Assembly: GCA_902770835.1 (NCBI GenBank)
Contig: CACXUM010000003.1
Span: forward strand, 50,069 to 114,068
DNA from: an uncultured Bacteroidia bacterium
Lineage (GTDB): Bacteria; Bacteroidota; Bacteroidia; Bacteroidales; F082
Reading direction: 5' to 3'
DNA length: 64,000 nt
Made by a program: the position numbers and the translations under genes. Numbering within the stretch: position 1 is the first letter of the stretch; every line of letters begins with the position of its first letter. Positions 8,700-17,417 of this stretch are shown here, one piece after another. Below the pieces are notes generated by a model. The model saw only the letters and a program-made list of their open reading frames with translations, was not told where the DNA came from and did not search any database.

Positions 8700-9857
8700 A
8701 TGAATATTCAATCTGTTTATTCGAATATCTATGACAAGCTCTGGATAAAAAAGAAATATGGATTGTACATTAACATGTACACCAAAAATCCCAAAAGACT
8801 GGCACTTCAAAAGCAATTTCCCCTGAGTGATAGTCAGAAGAAAGAAATTGATGAGTATTATATGACTTACTATGGAGAGAAGATTCCTTACGAATGCCAT
8901 CAAAACTTCGCTGTTCATACAGGCGTATTTAGACCAGACTATTTCGCTGATTTCCTTTATGTGCCCTATTTTGAACATTTTATTAATGATAAAAGGAATT
9001 ATGCAAGTGCTTTGTCTGACAAAAGTGTGCTTCCATACGTTGCTTTAGCAGCAAATGTAAAGATGCCAAAGCACTTACTGACAAATGCTTATGGTGTTTT
9101 TCGTGATACAGATAATCGTTATTTAAATAAAGAGGAAGTAAAAAGAACGCTCTACAATTCAGGTCGGATTTTTGTAAAACCTACAATTGAAAGCGGTTCT
9201 GCGAAAGGTGTATTCACGGCGAATATCAAGGACGGAGTTGACAAAAAGACTGGCAAGAAATTGGAGGAATTATTTGATTTTGATAAGAAACAAAACTATG
9301 TTGTACAAGAGTTCTTGAAGTGTAATGATGAAATAGCATCATTATATGACAAAAGTGTGAATACATTCAGAATAATGACATACAGATGGAAAGACCATTT
9401 TTATGCTATGCCGGGTGTGTTCCGAATTGGGAGTGGTGGAGGAGAAGTCGACAATGCCCATGCAGGCGGAATGTTTATTGCGATTGATGATGATGGCATA
9501 TTGAAAGGTAAGGCGATGACCGAGTTTATGACAGTCTATGAAAAGCATCCTGATAGTGGGATACTATTTGATGGATATAGGATAAGCAAATATCCCAAAG
9601 TTGTGGAAGCTGCTCTTAGAATGCATGCTATGATTCCTGCTTTAGGGTCGGTAGCTTGGGACATGACTATTGATGACACAGGCAACCCTATCTTAATTGA
9701 AGCTAATTTTATTTTGAGCGGCTTTTGGATTATTCAGTGTGCGCATCCTTGTGCACCATTTGGTGAAAGACAACCAGAGGTATTGCAGTGGATAAAGAAA
9801 CTAAAAAGTCTGCCATACAGCAAACGTGGCAATTATGCATTTGGTTTTGGCCTATAA
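8700..9857 (+). CDS. Sugar-transfer-associated ATP-grasp protein
   Basis: A 385-residue protein resembling the ATP-grasp group associated with sugar-transfer loci. RIFVKPTIESGSAKGVF is the ATP loop; NTFRIMTYRWKDHFYAMPGVFRIG, VDNAHAGGMFIAID and SVAWDMTIDDTGNPILIEAN form the characteristic late half, with Asp and Glu/Asn metal ligands at the end. It is the third ATP-grasp enzyme in this locus. ATP-dependent coupling of a carboxylate to the glycan or its precursor is the family-level expectation. It follows the aldo/keto reductase by 12 bp and precedes a gene of unknown function by 18 bp. Confidence 0.85.
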   Translation: MNIQSVYSNIYDKLWIKKKYGLYINMYTKNPKRLALQKQFPLSDSQKKEIDEYYMTYYGEKIPYECHQNFAVHTGVFRPDYFADFLYVPYFEHFINDKRNYASALSDKSVLPYVALAANVKMPKHLLTNAYGVFRDTDNRYLNKEEVKRTLYNSGRIFVKPTIESGSAKGVFTANIKDGVDKKTGKKLEELFDFDKKQNYVVQEFLKCNDEIASLYDKSVNTFRIMTYRWKDHFYAMPGVFRIGSGGGEVDNAHAGGMFIAIDDDGILKGKAMTEFMTVYEKHPDSGILFDGYRISKYPKVVEAALRMHAMIPALGSVAWDMTIDDTGNPILIEANFILSGFWIIQCAHPCAPFGERQPEVLQWIKKLKSLPYSKRGNYAFGFGL

Positions 9858-9875
9858 ATATAAATATGATAATAA

Positions 9876-10970
9876 ATGCCAGATTTAAAGATTAAGAAAA
9901 TCTCGTATGCAGAGCTACGAGAAAAACCAATAGAAGTCAAGGACGACAGGTACGATATTGCTGCATATTTTACTGAATCTGTTCGTCAAACATTTTTGGC
10001 CTGCCCATGTATTCAAGATGATTCAGAATGTGCTGTGATATTACTAATGGATGGTGATATTGTCATTGGGCGTGACATTTGTTTCATGACACGTTTAAAA
10101 ATTGGTGATGAAATAGTGCCTGTACATACAGGTTGCTCTCAAATGGTATGTGAGGAATATAGGAAAATTGGTGCAGGAGTTTTATTATTTACAGCCAATA
10201 GTAATATAGAAGATAAAGTCAATTTTGGAGCTTCATACACTCCCATAAGGGTAAAAATGTTAAAGAAACAGAAAAGGGTCATTTTTGATATACCACAATA
10301 TACTAAAATTGTAAATACCCGTCCTGTTTTCGAGTCTTTATTTGGTTTGAAAGGCGTTATGTTGAAGGTGGCAACACGAGGAGGTAACTTTCTGTTGGCA
10401 TTGATAGATATTCCCAATAAAATTAAAACCAACAAATTGTTGAAGAAATATTCCATCAAAAAAGAAACTATTGTTCCCGAATGGGCGGGAAAAATGGCCA
10501 CCAATGATGGGCATAAGTATATGGAATACCATGACACCCAATGGTTGCAATGGAATCTTGATTATAACATAAATGGACATCCTGAGGATATACAATCGTT
10601 CTATTCTGTTTGGGATAAAAAAGGCAACCCTAATGGTTTCTTTATGACAAAGGAGAGGTTTGAAGAGGAAGCAGGTAAATACAGAAAAATTGTCAGGGGT
10701 TCCATAGTCGAATGGGCAACTGCCGATAATGAAAAGCTGTCAGAGGCGGATTTAAACCTTCTTGCCATATCAACGTTCTCACCAAAAGTATCAAATATTA
10801 CTTCAGTAGCAGTTGACAAGCAAACCCAGAAAGCATTTAAAAAGATGTATTTTCGTTACAACTATGATTTCAAGATGAGTTTCAAAGACAAAACAGGTGA
10901 ATATTCAGATGGTGCAGACATCTCCAATTGGCGCATACGTTTTGGCTGTAGTAATTCTATTATATATTGA
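9876..10970 (+). CDS. Hypothetical protein, possible GNAT-like acyltransferase
   Basis: A 364-residue soluble protein that I do not recognise with confidence. VPVHTGCSQMVCEEYRKIGAGVLLFTAN resembles the acyl-CoA-binding turn of GNAT acetyltransferases (R/Q-x-x-G-x-G/A). A second half (about residues 200-340) could be another GNAT-like lobe. No signal peptide or membrane helix is seen. It sits between an ATP-grasp ligase and an AMP-forming ligase, with another GNAT-like gene after the latter, so moving an acyl group onto an amine is a reasonable guess. The DNA is visibly AT-rich. The start is the ATG at 9876; the next gene begins 8 bp after its stop. Confidence 0.5.
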   Translation: MPDLKIKKISYAELREKPIEVKDDRYDIAAYFTESVRQTFLACPCIQDDSECAVILLMDGDIVIGRDICFMTRLKIGDEIVPVHTGCSQMVCEEYRKIGAGVLLFTANSNIEDKVNFGASYTPIRVKMLKKQKRVIFDIPQYTKIVNTRPVFESLFGLKGVMLKVATRGGNFLLALIDIPNKIKTNKLLKKYSIKKETIVPEWAGKMATNDGHKYMEYHDTQWLQWNLDYNINGHPEDIQSFYSVWDKKGNPNGFFMTKERFEEEAGKYRKIVRGSIVEWATADNEKLSEADLNLLAISTFSPKVSNITSVAVDKQTQKAFKKMYFRYNYDFKMSFKDKTGEYSDGADISNWRIRFGCSNSIIY

Positions 10971-10978
10971 AAGCAAAA

Positions 10979-12505
10979 ATGATTACAAATATTCTTGAAT
11001 ACTTAGAACAAACCGCCAAACGACTTCCAGAAAAGACAGCGTTGACTGACGACAAACTGAGTCTCACTTTCGGCCAATGGCTGCAACAAGCCGAAAGCAT
11101 TGGTACAGCCATAGCCCAAGCCTCTAACAGCACCATCCATCGTGCAGTGTTAGTCTTCGTTGACCGTCGTATTGAAGGGCTCGTAGGGGCAATGGGTGTC
11201 GTGGAAAGCGGCAACTTCTATGTGCCTATCGACTGCAAGATGCCTTTCGAGCGTGTACGGCTGATTGCCGACGTGTGCAAACCCATAGCGGCAGTGGCCA
11301 CTACGGAGGCCGACTTAAAAACCCTGGATCAAATTGAGTTTGATGGACCACGTTTTCTCTACAATGAAGTAAAGGAACATCCTGCCGACAAACATGTGCT
11401 GGCTAAGATTCGTGAGCAGATTATAGATCTCGACCCCGTTTACAGCATCTTCACCAGTGGCTCTACAGGCGTACCTAAAGGAGTGGTCATCAGTCACCGA
11501 GGCATGATTGATTTGGCCGACTGGTTGGTGGAAACGTTTGATTTTACCGACCAAGACGCATTGGGCAACCAAACGCCTTTTTATTTTGACGGGTCAGTCA
11601 AGGATATTTGTATCTGTTTGAAGATCGGTGCCACACTCAATGTGATAGGAAAGAAGTATTTCACCTTCACCAAACATTTGATGCCTCTACTCAATGAACG
11701 TCATATCACAGCCATTCTTTGGGCCACGTCTGCTATTGTGATGGTGGGCAACAGCGACATCCTGAATATTGCCTTACCTGAGCATCTGCGCCTTGTTACC
11801 TTTGCGGGCGAGGCTATGCCTGCAAAACAGCTTCGTACCTGGCAGGAGAAACTACCCAACGTTCGCTTTGTTAATCTTTATGGCCCTACGGAAATCACGG
11901 TGGACTGCACTTACTTTGATGTCACTCGACAATATGCTGACGACGAATATATCCCGATTGGCAAGGCTTGTCGCAATATGCAAGTGTTGGTATTGAAAGA
12001 TGATGACACAAAAGCGGCAGTTGGCGAGGTGGGTGAACTTTGTGTTCGGGGCAGTGGTGTGGCCTTAGGTTACTATGGAAATCGTGCAAAGACAGATGAG
12101 GTGTTTGTGCAGAACCCACTCAATCCGCTCTATAACGACATCATTTATCGCACTGGTGACCTGGTGAAACCAGATGCCGATGGCAACTTGGTGTTCGTCT
12201 CGCGCAAGGACTTCCAAGTAAAGCATAAGGGAAATCGCATTGAGTTGGGTGAGATTGAGGTGGCGGTGAATGCCATTGAAGGTGTGACCAATGCCGCCTG
12301 TATCTTCGACCAAGAACAGGACAAATTGGTGCTCTATTACACCACTGCCGACGGACAGCCTATGGACATCATTAACCTTGTCAAGGAACGTATCCCTGTT
12401 TATATGTTCCCTGAGGTGGTGAACCACTTGGCTCAGATGCCTTACAACCTCAATGGCAAGATTGATAGAATTGAATTGAAAAAAGCATACGAAAATGGAA
12501 AATAA
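10979..12505 (+). CDS. AMP-forming acyl/aminoacyl ligase (adenylation domain)
   Basis: 508 residues of the ANL superfamily, close in style to amino-acid adenylation domains and D-alanine ligases. SIFTSGSTGVPKGVVISHRG (about 156-175) is the phosphate loop, NLYGPTEITVDCTY near 300 the A5 motif, YRTGDLV the A7 motif, and RIELGEIE the hinge region. Lys near 494 in NGKIDRIE is the expected catalytic lysine. It should activate a carboxylate as its acyl-AMP and load it onto a carrier protein; an ACP gene lies two genes downstream. I start at ATG 10979 rather than the TTG at 10967. It overlaps the next gene by 11 bp. Substrate not predictable by eye. Confidence 0.88.
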   Translation: MITNILEYLEQTAKRLPEKTALTDDKLSLTFGQWLQQAESIGTAIAQASNSTIHRAVLVFVDRRIEGLVGAMGVVESGNFYVPIDCKMPFERVRLIADVCKPIAAVATTEADLKTLDQIEFDGPRFLYNEVKEHPADKHVLAKIREQIIDLDPVYSIFTSGSTGVPKGVVISHRGMIDLADWLVETFDFTDQDALGNQTPFYFDGSVKDICICLKIGATLNVIGKKYFTFTKHLMPLLNERHITAILWATSAIVMVGNSDILNIALPEHLRLVTFAGEAMPAKQLRTWQEKLPNVRFVNLYGPTEITVDCTYFDVTRQYADDEYIPIGKACRNMQVLVLKDDDTKAAVGEVGELCVRGSGVALGYYGNRAKTDEVFVQNPLNPLYNDIIYRTGDLVKPDADGNLVFVSRKDFQVKHKGNRIELGEIEVAVNAIEGVTNAACIFDQEQDKLVLYYTTADGQPMDIINLVKERIPVYMFPEVVNHLAQMPYNLNGKIDRIELKKAYENGK

Positions 12506-13274
12506 ATTTATAAAAGAAAGCAAAGAAGCGATAGAGAAATTGATTGATGACTGGAAGGCGGAACACAAACCGATTCTTTCTAATTATTTTGGACTTGCCA
12601 CGGGATTTGATTACGACTATCAAATAGTGGATGGTACCATTGTTGTCAGAAAAAAAGAAGGGGATTTCTATCGTTTGTTTGTTCTTTCTACAGATGCTGC
12701 TGTGTTGACAACAATTCTCAGTTCTCTTCAAGAAGAGCATGTTATCAACATACCTTCCAGAAAACCCATTGATGATTGGCAGGCTGTCATGAAAGATAGT
12801 GGCTTTGAGTATTATTCAACATATAGTAGATATTGCAATACCAAAATTGCAACAATGAAGAAACACAAAACCACTCTGAATATTCATGCCACTGTTGAAA
12901 ATACTGATGAGATATACCAATTACTAACGGAAACTTTTTCACCTTATACAGGACATCTGCCTTCGAAAAAGGAGTTGGAAGAAATGATCTTGAACCAACA
13001 GGTATTGGTTGACAAATACTCTAATGGTCGTGTATGTGGTGTGAACATCCATACCATTACAGGAGTTACTGGATATGGCAATGCTTGGGTTGATAAAGGA
13101 GAACGTGCTGTGGAATTGCTTTTGGACATGTACAATGAGATGATTGAAAAGGGTGTTAAACGTCATGTCTTTTGGGTTAATGATTCCAATATTGGAGTTG
13201 CCAAGATGCATATTAAAATGGGTGCTAAACCCGATGGTTTGAAAGATTACACATATATTAAAAACAAAAAATAG
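12495..13274 (+). CDS. GNAT-like acyltransferase
   Basis: 259 residues. The second half resembles a GNAT fold: NIHATVENTDEIYQLLTETF, then LVDKYSNGRVCGVNIHTITG, a long helix ERAVELLLDMYNEMIEKGV, and VFWVNDSNIGVAKMHIKMG, a variant of the N-x-x-x-x-x-Y/H-x-K-x-G-F ending. The first half has no recognised domain. It could transfer an ACP-bound acyl group to an amino sugar or amino acid, given the adenylation enzyme it overlaps by 11 bp and the ACP gene that starts 7 bp after its stop. The function is inference from context. Confidence 0.6.
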   Translation: MENKFIKESKEAIEKLIDDWKAEHKPILSNYFGLATGFDYDYQIVDGTIVVRKKEGDFYRLFVLSTDAAVLTTILSSLQEEHVINIPSRKPIDDWQAVMKDSGFEYYSTYSRYCNTKIATMKKHKTTLNIHATVENTDEIYQLLTETFSPYTGHLPSKKELEEMILNQQVLVDKYSNGRVCGVNIHTITGVTGYGNAWVDKGERAVELLLDMYNEMIEKGVKRHVFWVNDSNIGVAKMHIKMGAKPDGLKDYTYIKNKK

Positions 13275-13281
13275 CAGTGTT

Positions 13282-13509
13282 ATGACAATCAACAAATTTA
13301 TCGAAAAATTTGCGGAAGCAGTTGAAGTGGAAGATGCTTCTACATTGAGCGCAAACACCGAGTTTAGAAATCTCGAAGAATGGAGTTCTTTGGCTTATCT
13401 TTCTGTCATTGCTCTTATGGATGAAGAGTTTGATGTGCAGATTGAGATGGAGGATTTCAAAAAGCTCAAAACTATTCAAGAGGTTTTTGACGCTTGCACA
13501 AAGGAATAA
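13282..13509 (+). CDS. Acyl carrier protein
   Basis: A 75-residue acidic four-helix carrier protein. Helix II begins at EEWSSLAYLSVIALMDEEF, where Ser36 is the predicted 4'-phosphopantetheine site. The usual Asp before this serine is replaced by Ser (SSL rather than DSL), as in some dedicated carriers. IQEVFDACTKE closes the fold. It carries acyl thioesters between the flanking enzymes: a GNAT-like transferase and adenylation enzyme upstream, and a FabH-like synthase that starts 3 bp downstream. It is one of three carriers in the locus, the other two having DSF and DSM sites. Confidence 0.88.
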   Translation: MTINKFIEKFAEAVEVEDASTLSANTEFRNLEEWSSLAYLSVIALMDEEFDVQIEMEDFKKLKTIQEVFDACTKE

Positions 13510-13512
13510 GTT

Positions 13513-14589
13513 ATGGCGTATATACAATATGATGGTGTCGGCATCACCGCCATGGCGGCAGCTGTGCCTAAACGCGTTATCGTGAATAGGGAATACACGG
13601 AAGTGTTTTCCAAGGCAGAGGCCGATGAGATTGTAGATAAGACAGGCATCGAACAACGCCGCTTTGCCGACGAGAACACCTGTTCGTCCGACCTTTGTTT
13701 GGCAGCGGCAGAGAAGCTGATTGCCGACAACAGCATCGACAAGGAAGACATTGAGCTATTGGTGTTCATCTCACAGACACCTGACTATAGAATGCCTGCC
13801 ACATCTGTAACTTTGCAGCACCGTTTGGGCCTGCCCAACAAGACTATCGCTTTCGACATCAATCTTGGATGCTCGGCATTCATTTACGGATTGTCGGTGG
13901 TGTATGGCATGATGGAGCGCAGCAACCTAAAAAAAGCCCTGCTGCTTGACGGAGAGACCCGTTCCAAAGTCTATTCGCCTCGCGACCGGCGTTCGGCTTT
14001 CTTGTTTGGTGACGGCGGTGTGGCTGCTTTGATAGAGCGCGACCCGAAGTTTGGCAAGAGCACTTTCTCACTCAACTCTGACGGCTCGCGTGCCGATCTC
14101 ATCATGATTCCCGCAGGCGGCTACCGCAAGATGAGCTCTGCCGAGACCGTGGTGGAGAAGGTGGTCGACGAGTTTGGCAACATGCGCAGCGATGAGCAGG
14201 GCTATATGCGTGGTGGTGACGTGTTCAACTTCGTCATCCGAGAAATACCTCGTGACATTAAGAGCACTTTGGCACTCACCGAGAAAACCGTTGACGATTT
14301 CGACTATGTAGTTTTCCACCAAGCCAACAACTTCATCAATTCTTACATCATGAAGAAAATGAAGTTGGATGCTGCCAAGATTCCGTCAACCATTGCCAAG
14401 TTTGGCAACACATCATCAGTGTCAGTGCCTTTAACCATAGTCAGCGAACTCAAAGGAAAGCTTGATGGCAAGAAAGATTTGTTGTTGAGTGCTTTTGGCG
14501 TAGGCATGACGTGGGCAACGGGTATTGTGCCTTTTGTGGATTGTAAAATCAGTGAAATAGTGGAGGTTGAAAATGGAAAAGCAGTTTAA
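13513..14589 (+). CDS. 3-oxoacyl-ACP synthase III (FabH-like), first copy
   Basis: 358 residues of a ketosynthase III. The catalytic triad is complete: Cys120 in DINLGCSAF, His269 in FHQANN, and Asn near 299 in FGNTSS. FLFGDGGVAALIE is a conserved nucleotide-pocket loop. It condenses an acyl starter with malonyl-ACP, and FabD in the same operon could provide malonyl-ACP. No FabF-type elongation ketosynthase or dehydratase is present, so a single condensation rather than a long chain is implied. It is clearly GC-richer than the second copy at 15372, which suggests separate origins rather than recent duplication. It overlaps the next gene by 17 bp. Confidence 0.92.
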   Translation: MAYIQYDGVGITAMAAAVPKRVIVNREYTEVFSKAEADEIVDKTGIEQRRFADENTCSSDLCLAAAEKLIADNSIDKEDIELLVFISQTPDYRMPATSVTLQHRLGLPNKTIAFDINLGCSAFIYGLSVVYGMMERSNLKKALLLDGETRSKVYSPRDRRSAFLFGDGGVAALIERDPKFGKSTFSLNSDGSRADLIMIPAGGYRKMSSAETVVEKVVDEFGNMRSDEQGYMRGGDVFNFVIREIPRDIKSTLALTEKTVDDFDYVVFHQANNFINSYIMKKMKLDAAKIPSTIAKFGNTSSVSVPLTIVSELKGKLDGKKDLLLSAFGVGMTWATGIVPFVDCKISEIVEVENGKAV

Positions 14590-15346
14590 TCCTTTCTCAC
14601 TGGACGGCAAGGTAATCGTCATTTCAGGTGCGGCATCAGGCATAGGCCGACAATGTGCCATCAATTGCTCGAAGATGGGAGCACGGCTTATCTTGCTGGA
14701 CCTGAATGAAGCGGGATTGGCTGAAACCATGACAATGGTCGAACACCCCGAAGAGCATTTTACTGCCGCAGTCAATCTGACAGATTACGAGCGTGTCCCA
14801 GAGGTCATCAAGGAGGCCGTGGCAAAAGTTGGAAGAATCACTGGACTGTTGAACTGTGCAGGCATTTCCACGACCCTGCCGTTGAATGTGGCCAAGCTAG
14901 AGGTGCTGGACAAGTTCTTCCATGTCAACGTCTACACCGCCTATTTTTTAACGCAGGCAGTCACCAAGATAGGTAACTTCTCGAAGGAGGGCGGAAGCAT
15001 TGTCTTTTTCTCGTCTGCCGCTGGACAGTATGGAGAAACATGCAAATCAATCTATGGCATGACCAAGGGTGCATTATATGCAGGCGCGAAATCTTTGGCC
15101 TGTGAGTTGGCGAGGAAGAACATCCGTGTCAATTCCATCTCTCCTGGTGTCATCGTAACGCCTATCAATCAAAACCTACCCCACATCGCCGACCCAGAGC
15201 AGCGCAAGCAGACGGAAGCCTTGCATCTATTGGGTCTAGGCAACCCGAATGACATAGCCAATGCTTGCATCTATCTTTTGAGCGATGCTTCGAGATGGGT
15301 TACTGGGAGCAATTTGGTGGTGGATGGGGGGTATACGACGAGATAG
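14573..15346 (+). CDS. SDR family oxidoreductase (3-oxoacyl-ACP-reductase-like)
   Basis: 257 residues. SGAASGIGRQC at the N-terminus is the NADP(H) loop, LLNCAGIS the NAG motif, and VFFSSAAGQ followed by SIYGMTKGALYAGAKSLA gives Ser, Tyr and Lys of the active site. NSISPGVIVTP and GSNLVVDGGYTTR are the usual SDR late motifs. Coupled by overlap to a FabH-like synthase, it most likely reduces the beta-keto thioester on the ACP to a hydroxyacyl product. The ATG at 14573 (MEKQFNPF) is preferred to the in-frame TTG at 14567. Confidence 0.9.
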   Translation: MEKQFNPFSLDGKVIVISGAASGIGRQCAINCSKMGARLILLDLNEAGLAETMTMVEHPEEHFTAAVNLTDYERVPEVIKEAVAKVGRITGLLNCAGISTTLPLNVAKLEVLDKFFHVNVYTAYFLTQAVTKIGNFSKEGGSIVFFSSAAGQYGETCKSIYGMTKGALYAGAKSLACELARKNIRVNSISPGVIVTPINQNLPHIADPEQRKQTEALHLLGLGNPNDIANACIYLLSDASRWVTGSNLVVDGGYTTR

Positions 15347-15371
15347 TTTTTGAATCTAATAATTAAGAGAA

Positions 15372-16469
15372 ATGGCTATATTTGTATTTGACAAAATTAA
15401 GATAGCTGGTATGGCTTGTGCCATACCCAAGAATGTCATCAGACCAGATGACTTCAAAGAAAAGTTCGGTGAAGAAGAAGTTGAGAAGTTCAAGCAGATG
15501 ACGGGTATAACGGAATCTCGCAGGACAGATTTGCATCAAACTGCTGGAGACCTTTGTTTCTCGGCAGCAGAGTATTTGTTGAAGGAAAAAGGTATTGACA
15601 AATCTACCATTGGAGCATTAGTAATGGGTACCCAAAGCCCTGATTATAGAAAGCCTTCCACTTCGTTCATTATTCATAAACGTATGGGTTTGTCGGAAGA
15701 AACTGCAGTTTTCGATATCAACTTAGGATGCTCTTCGGTTCTGTATGGCATACAAGTGGTTGCCTCTATGATGATGTCATCGAATATTTCAAAAGCATTG
15801 CTTGTTTCGGGAGATACGGGATCCAAATTGACCAATCAAAGTGATAAATCAAAGGTGATGCTTGGAGGTGAAGCGGGTGTTGCTCTTCTGCTTGAAAAAA
15901 CTGAAGAGGAATCTAAGATCACTTCTCTTGTTCGTTCCAATGGTGAGGGCTATCGCTATTTGATAACCCCTGCTGGTGGATACCGCAATATGAATCCTCC
16001 TCGAGAGGAGGTGATGTGCAAAGATGGTATCAAACGTACATTATATGACCCTTTCATGATGGGCACTTCTGTCTTTACTTTCACTGTGTTTGATGTTCCC
16101 AAGGCTATGAAAGATTTCTTCAAAGAGACAGGTACAGGTGTCGATGATTACGACTGCTTTGCCTTCCATCAAGCCAACCTCTATATTCTGAAACAGATTG
16201 GCAAAAAGATGAAGATACCGGCAGAAAAGATGCCGTTAACGCTACCTACATACGGCAATACCTCAGGAGCTTCACCTATTGTTACGCTTTGCGACACATA
16301 CGGCAAATGCAAAGAGAATAAAGATTTGAATGTTTTGATGAGTGCATTTGGTATCGGATTGTCATGGGGTGTGACATCTTTCCATATCAACACGGCAGAC
16401 ATCCTGCCAGTCATCGAAGATGATTCCTGGTTTGAAGAAGGTTTAATCAACTCACCAGCAGAATTATAA
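15372..16469 (+). CDS. 3-oxoacyl-ACP synthase III (FabH-like), second copy
   Basis: 365 residues with the same architecture as the gene at 13513. Cys120 lies in DINLGCSSVLYG, a His in FHQANLYILKQ, and an Asn in TYGNTSGAS. The N-terminus (KIKIAGMACAIPKNV) and PDYRKPSTSF also line up with the first copy, but the sequences have diverged strongly and this one is AT-richer. Two different starter-condensing enzymes in one operon suggest either two acyl products or two successive condensations. An ACP gene follows after 19 bp. Confidence 0.92.
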   Translation: MAIFVFDKIKIAGMACAIPKNVIRPDDFKEKFGEEEVEKFKQMTGITESRRTDLHQTAGDLCFSAAEYLLKEKGIDKSTIGALVMGTQSPDYRKPSTSFIIHKRMGLSEETAVFDINLGCSSVLYGIQVVASMMMSSNISKALLVSGDTGSKLTNQSDKSKVMLGGEAGVALLLEKTEEESKITSLVRSNGEGYRYLITPAGGYRNMNPPREEVMCKDGIKRTLYDPFMMGTSVFTFTVFDVPKAMKDFFKETGTGVDDYDCFAFHQANLYILKQIGKKMKIPAEKMPLTLPTYGNTSGASPIVTLCDTYGKCKENKDLNVLMSAFGIGLSWGVTSFHINTADILPVIEDDSWFEEGLINSPAEL

Positions 16470-16488
16470 ACATCAAATAATAAGAACA

Positions 16489-16719
16489 ATGGAAAAATTA
16501 TTGGAAATCCTGAAAGGAATTCGTCCCGATGTGGATTTTGAAAACGAAAAATCGTTGATAAATGATGGCATTCTCGATTCATTTGATGTGGTTAGCATCA
16601 TTTCCGAGCTTGACAATGAGTTTGATGTGCAAGTCCGCATCACAGAACTTGACCCAGAAAATTTCAATTCGATTGAAGCTATCTGGAATTTGGTTCAGGA
16701 ACTGAAAGCGAAGAAATAA
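16489..16719 (+). CDS. Acyl carrier protein
   Basis: A 76-residue carrier protein. Ser31 in DGILDSFDVVSIISELDNEF is the 4'-phosphopantetheine site with the canonical preceding Asp. The protein is acidic and of normal ACP length. It lies between a FabH-like synthase and two SDR genes and is probably their carrier. The shape (NDGILDSFD, FDVQVRI) resembles D-alanyl-carrier or aminoacyl-carrier proteins as much as FAS ACPs, which would fit the adenylation enzyme upstream. Confidence 0.9.
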   Translation: MEKLLEILKGIRPDVDFENEKSLINDGILDSFDVVSIISELDNEFDVQVRITELDPENFNSIEAIWNLVQELKAKK

Positions 16720-16727
16720 TATTGTCG

Positions 16728-17417
16728 ATGAACAAATATGATTTAAGCGGAAAGCGAATATTGTTTGTTGGCGGTGAGACGGGACTTGACAAAGCGATCC
16801 TTCAGCAACTTCGATCAGATGAGATTGGGGAAGTGATTGTGTATGGCCAACTGAATGTGGAGGAAATTGAAAACGAAATCAAAGAATTGGTCAAAAGCAA
16901 TGGTGCATTTGACGGGGTGGTTTTTAATATTGTTCATAGTGATTTTCGCCCTCTTCAGTTTGTTAAGCCAGATTTGGTGAATCAAATAATGAACGATAAC
17001 TATTGCGTTTTCGTCGAGGTGATTCGCTCTTTGAAAAAAAGCCGCGGACTTAATAATGGCGCAAGTATAGTGGCAATGAGTAGTATCAGCAGCATCAGGG
17101 CGATGAAAGCCAAAATGGCTTTCTGCGCTTCAAAAGCTGCACTTGATGCTGCCGTGCGTTGTCTTGCTGTGGAACTTGCCCCACAAGGCATTCGTGTTAA
17201 CACGGTTCAAAAAGGGGCTGTTGATGTGGATGCAGAAAAAACCCATATTCAGAATGTAATGGCAGTGCGAAGTGAAGAAGTTTCGGCTGGAAATCAAGCT
17301 CCTTTAGGTAAGGTTAAAGCAACTGAAATAGCTGAAACTGTTGCTTTCCTGCTAAGTGATGCGGTGAAGACATTAACTGGAACTACAATAGTAATTGATG
17401 GAGGATATACGGCATGA
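16728..17417 (+). CDS. SDR family oxidoreductase with divergent cofactor loop
   Basis: 229 residues from the ATG at 16728. The active-site part is classical: VAMSSISS, then a Lys-containing helix (AFCASKAALDAAVRCLAVELA) and GTTIVIDGGYTA at the end. The catalytic Tyr position is occupied by a Cys (FCASK), and the N-terminal loop reads FVGGETGLDKAI instead of TGxxxGIG. Catalysis may therefore be altered, or the protein may act with the neighbouring SDR, which also has YCASK. It overlaps that next SDR gene by 4 bp (ATGA), so the two may form a heteromer. Function inferred: reduction of an ACP-bound acyl group. Confidence 0.8.
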   Translation: MNKYDLSGKRILFVGGETGLDKAILQQLRSDEIGEVIVYGQLNVEEIENEIKELVKSNGAFDGVVFNIVHSDFRPLQFVKPDLVNQIMNDNYCVFVEVIRSLKKSRGLNNGASIVAMSSISSIRAMKAKMAFCASKAALDAAVRCLAVELAPQGIRVNTVQKGAVDVDAEKTHIQNVMAVRSEEVSAGNQAPLGKVKATEIAETVAFLLSDAVKTLTGTTIVIDGGYTA

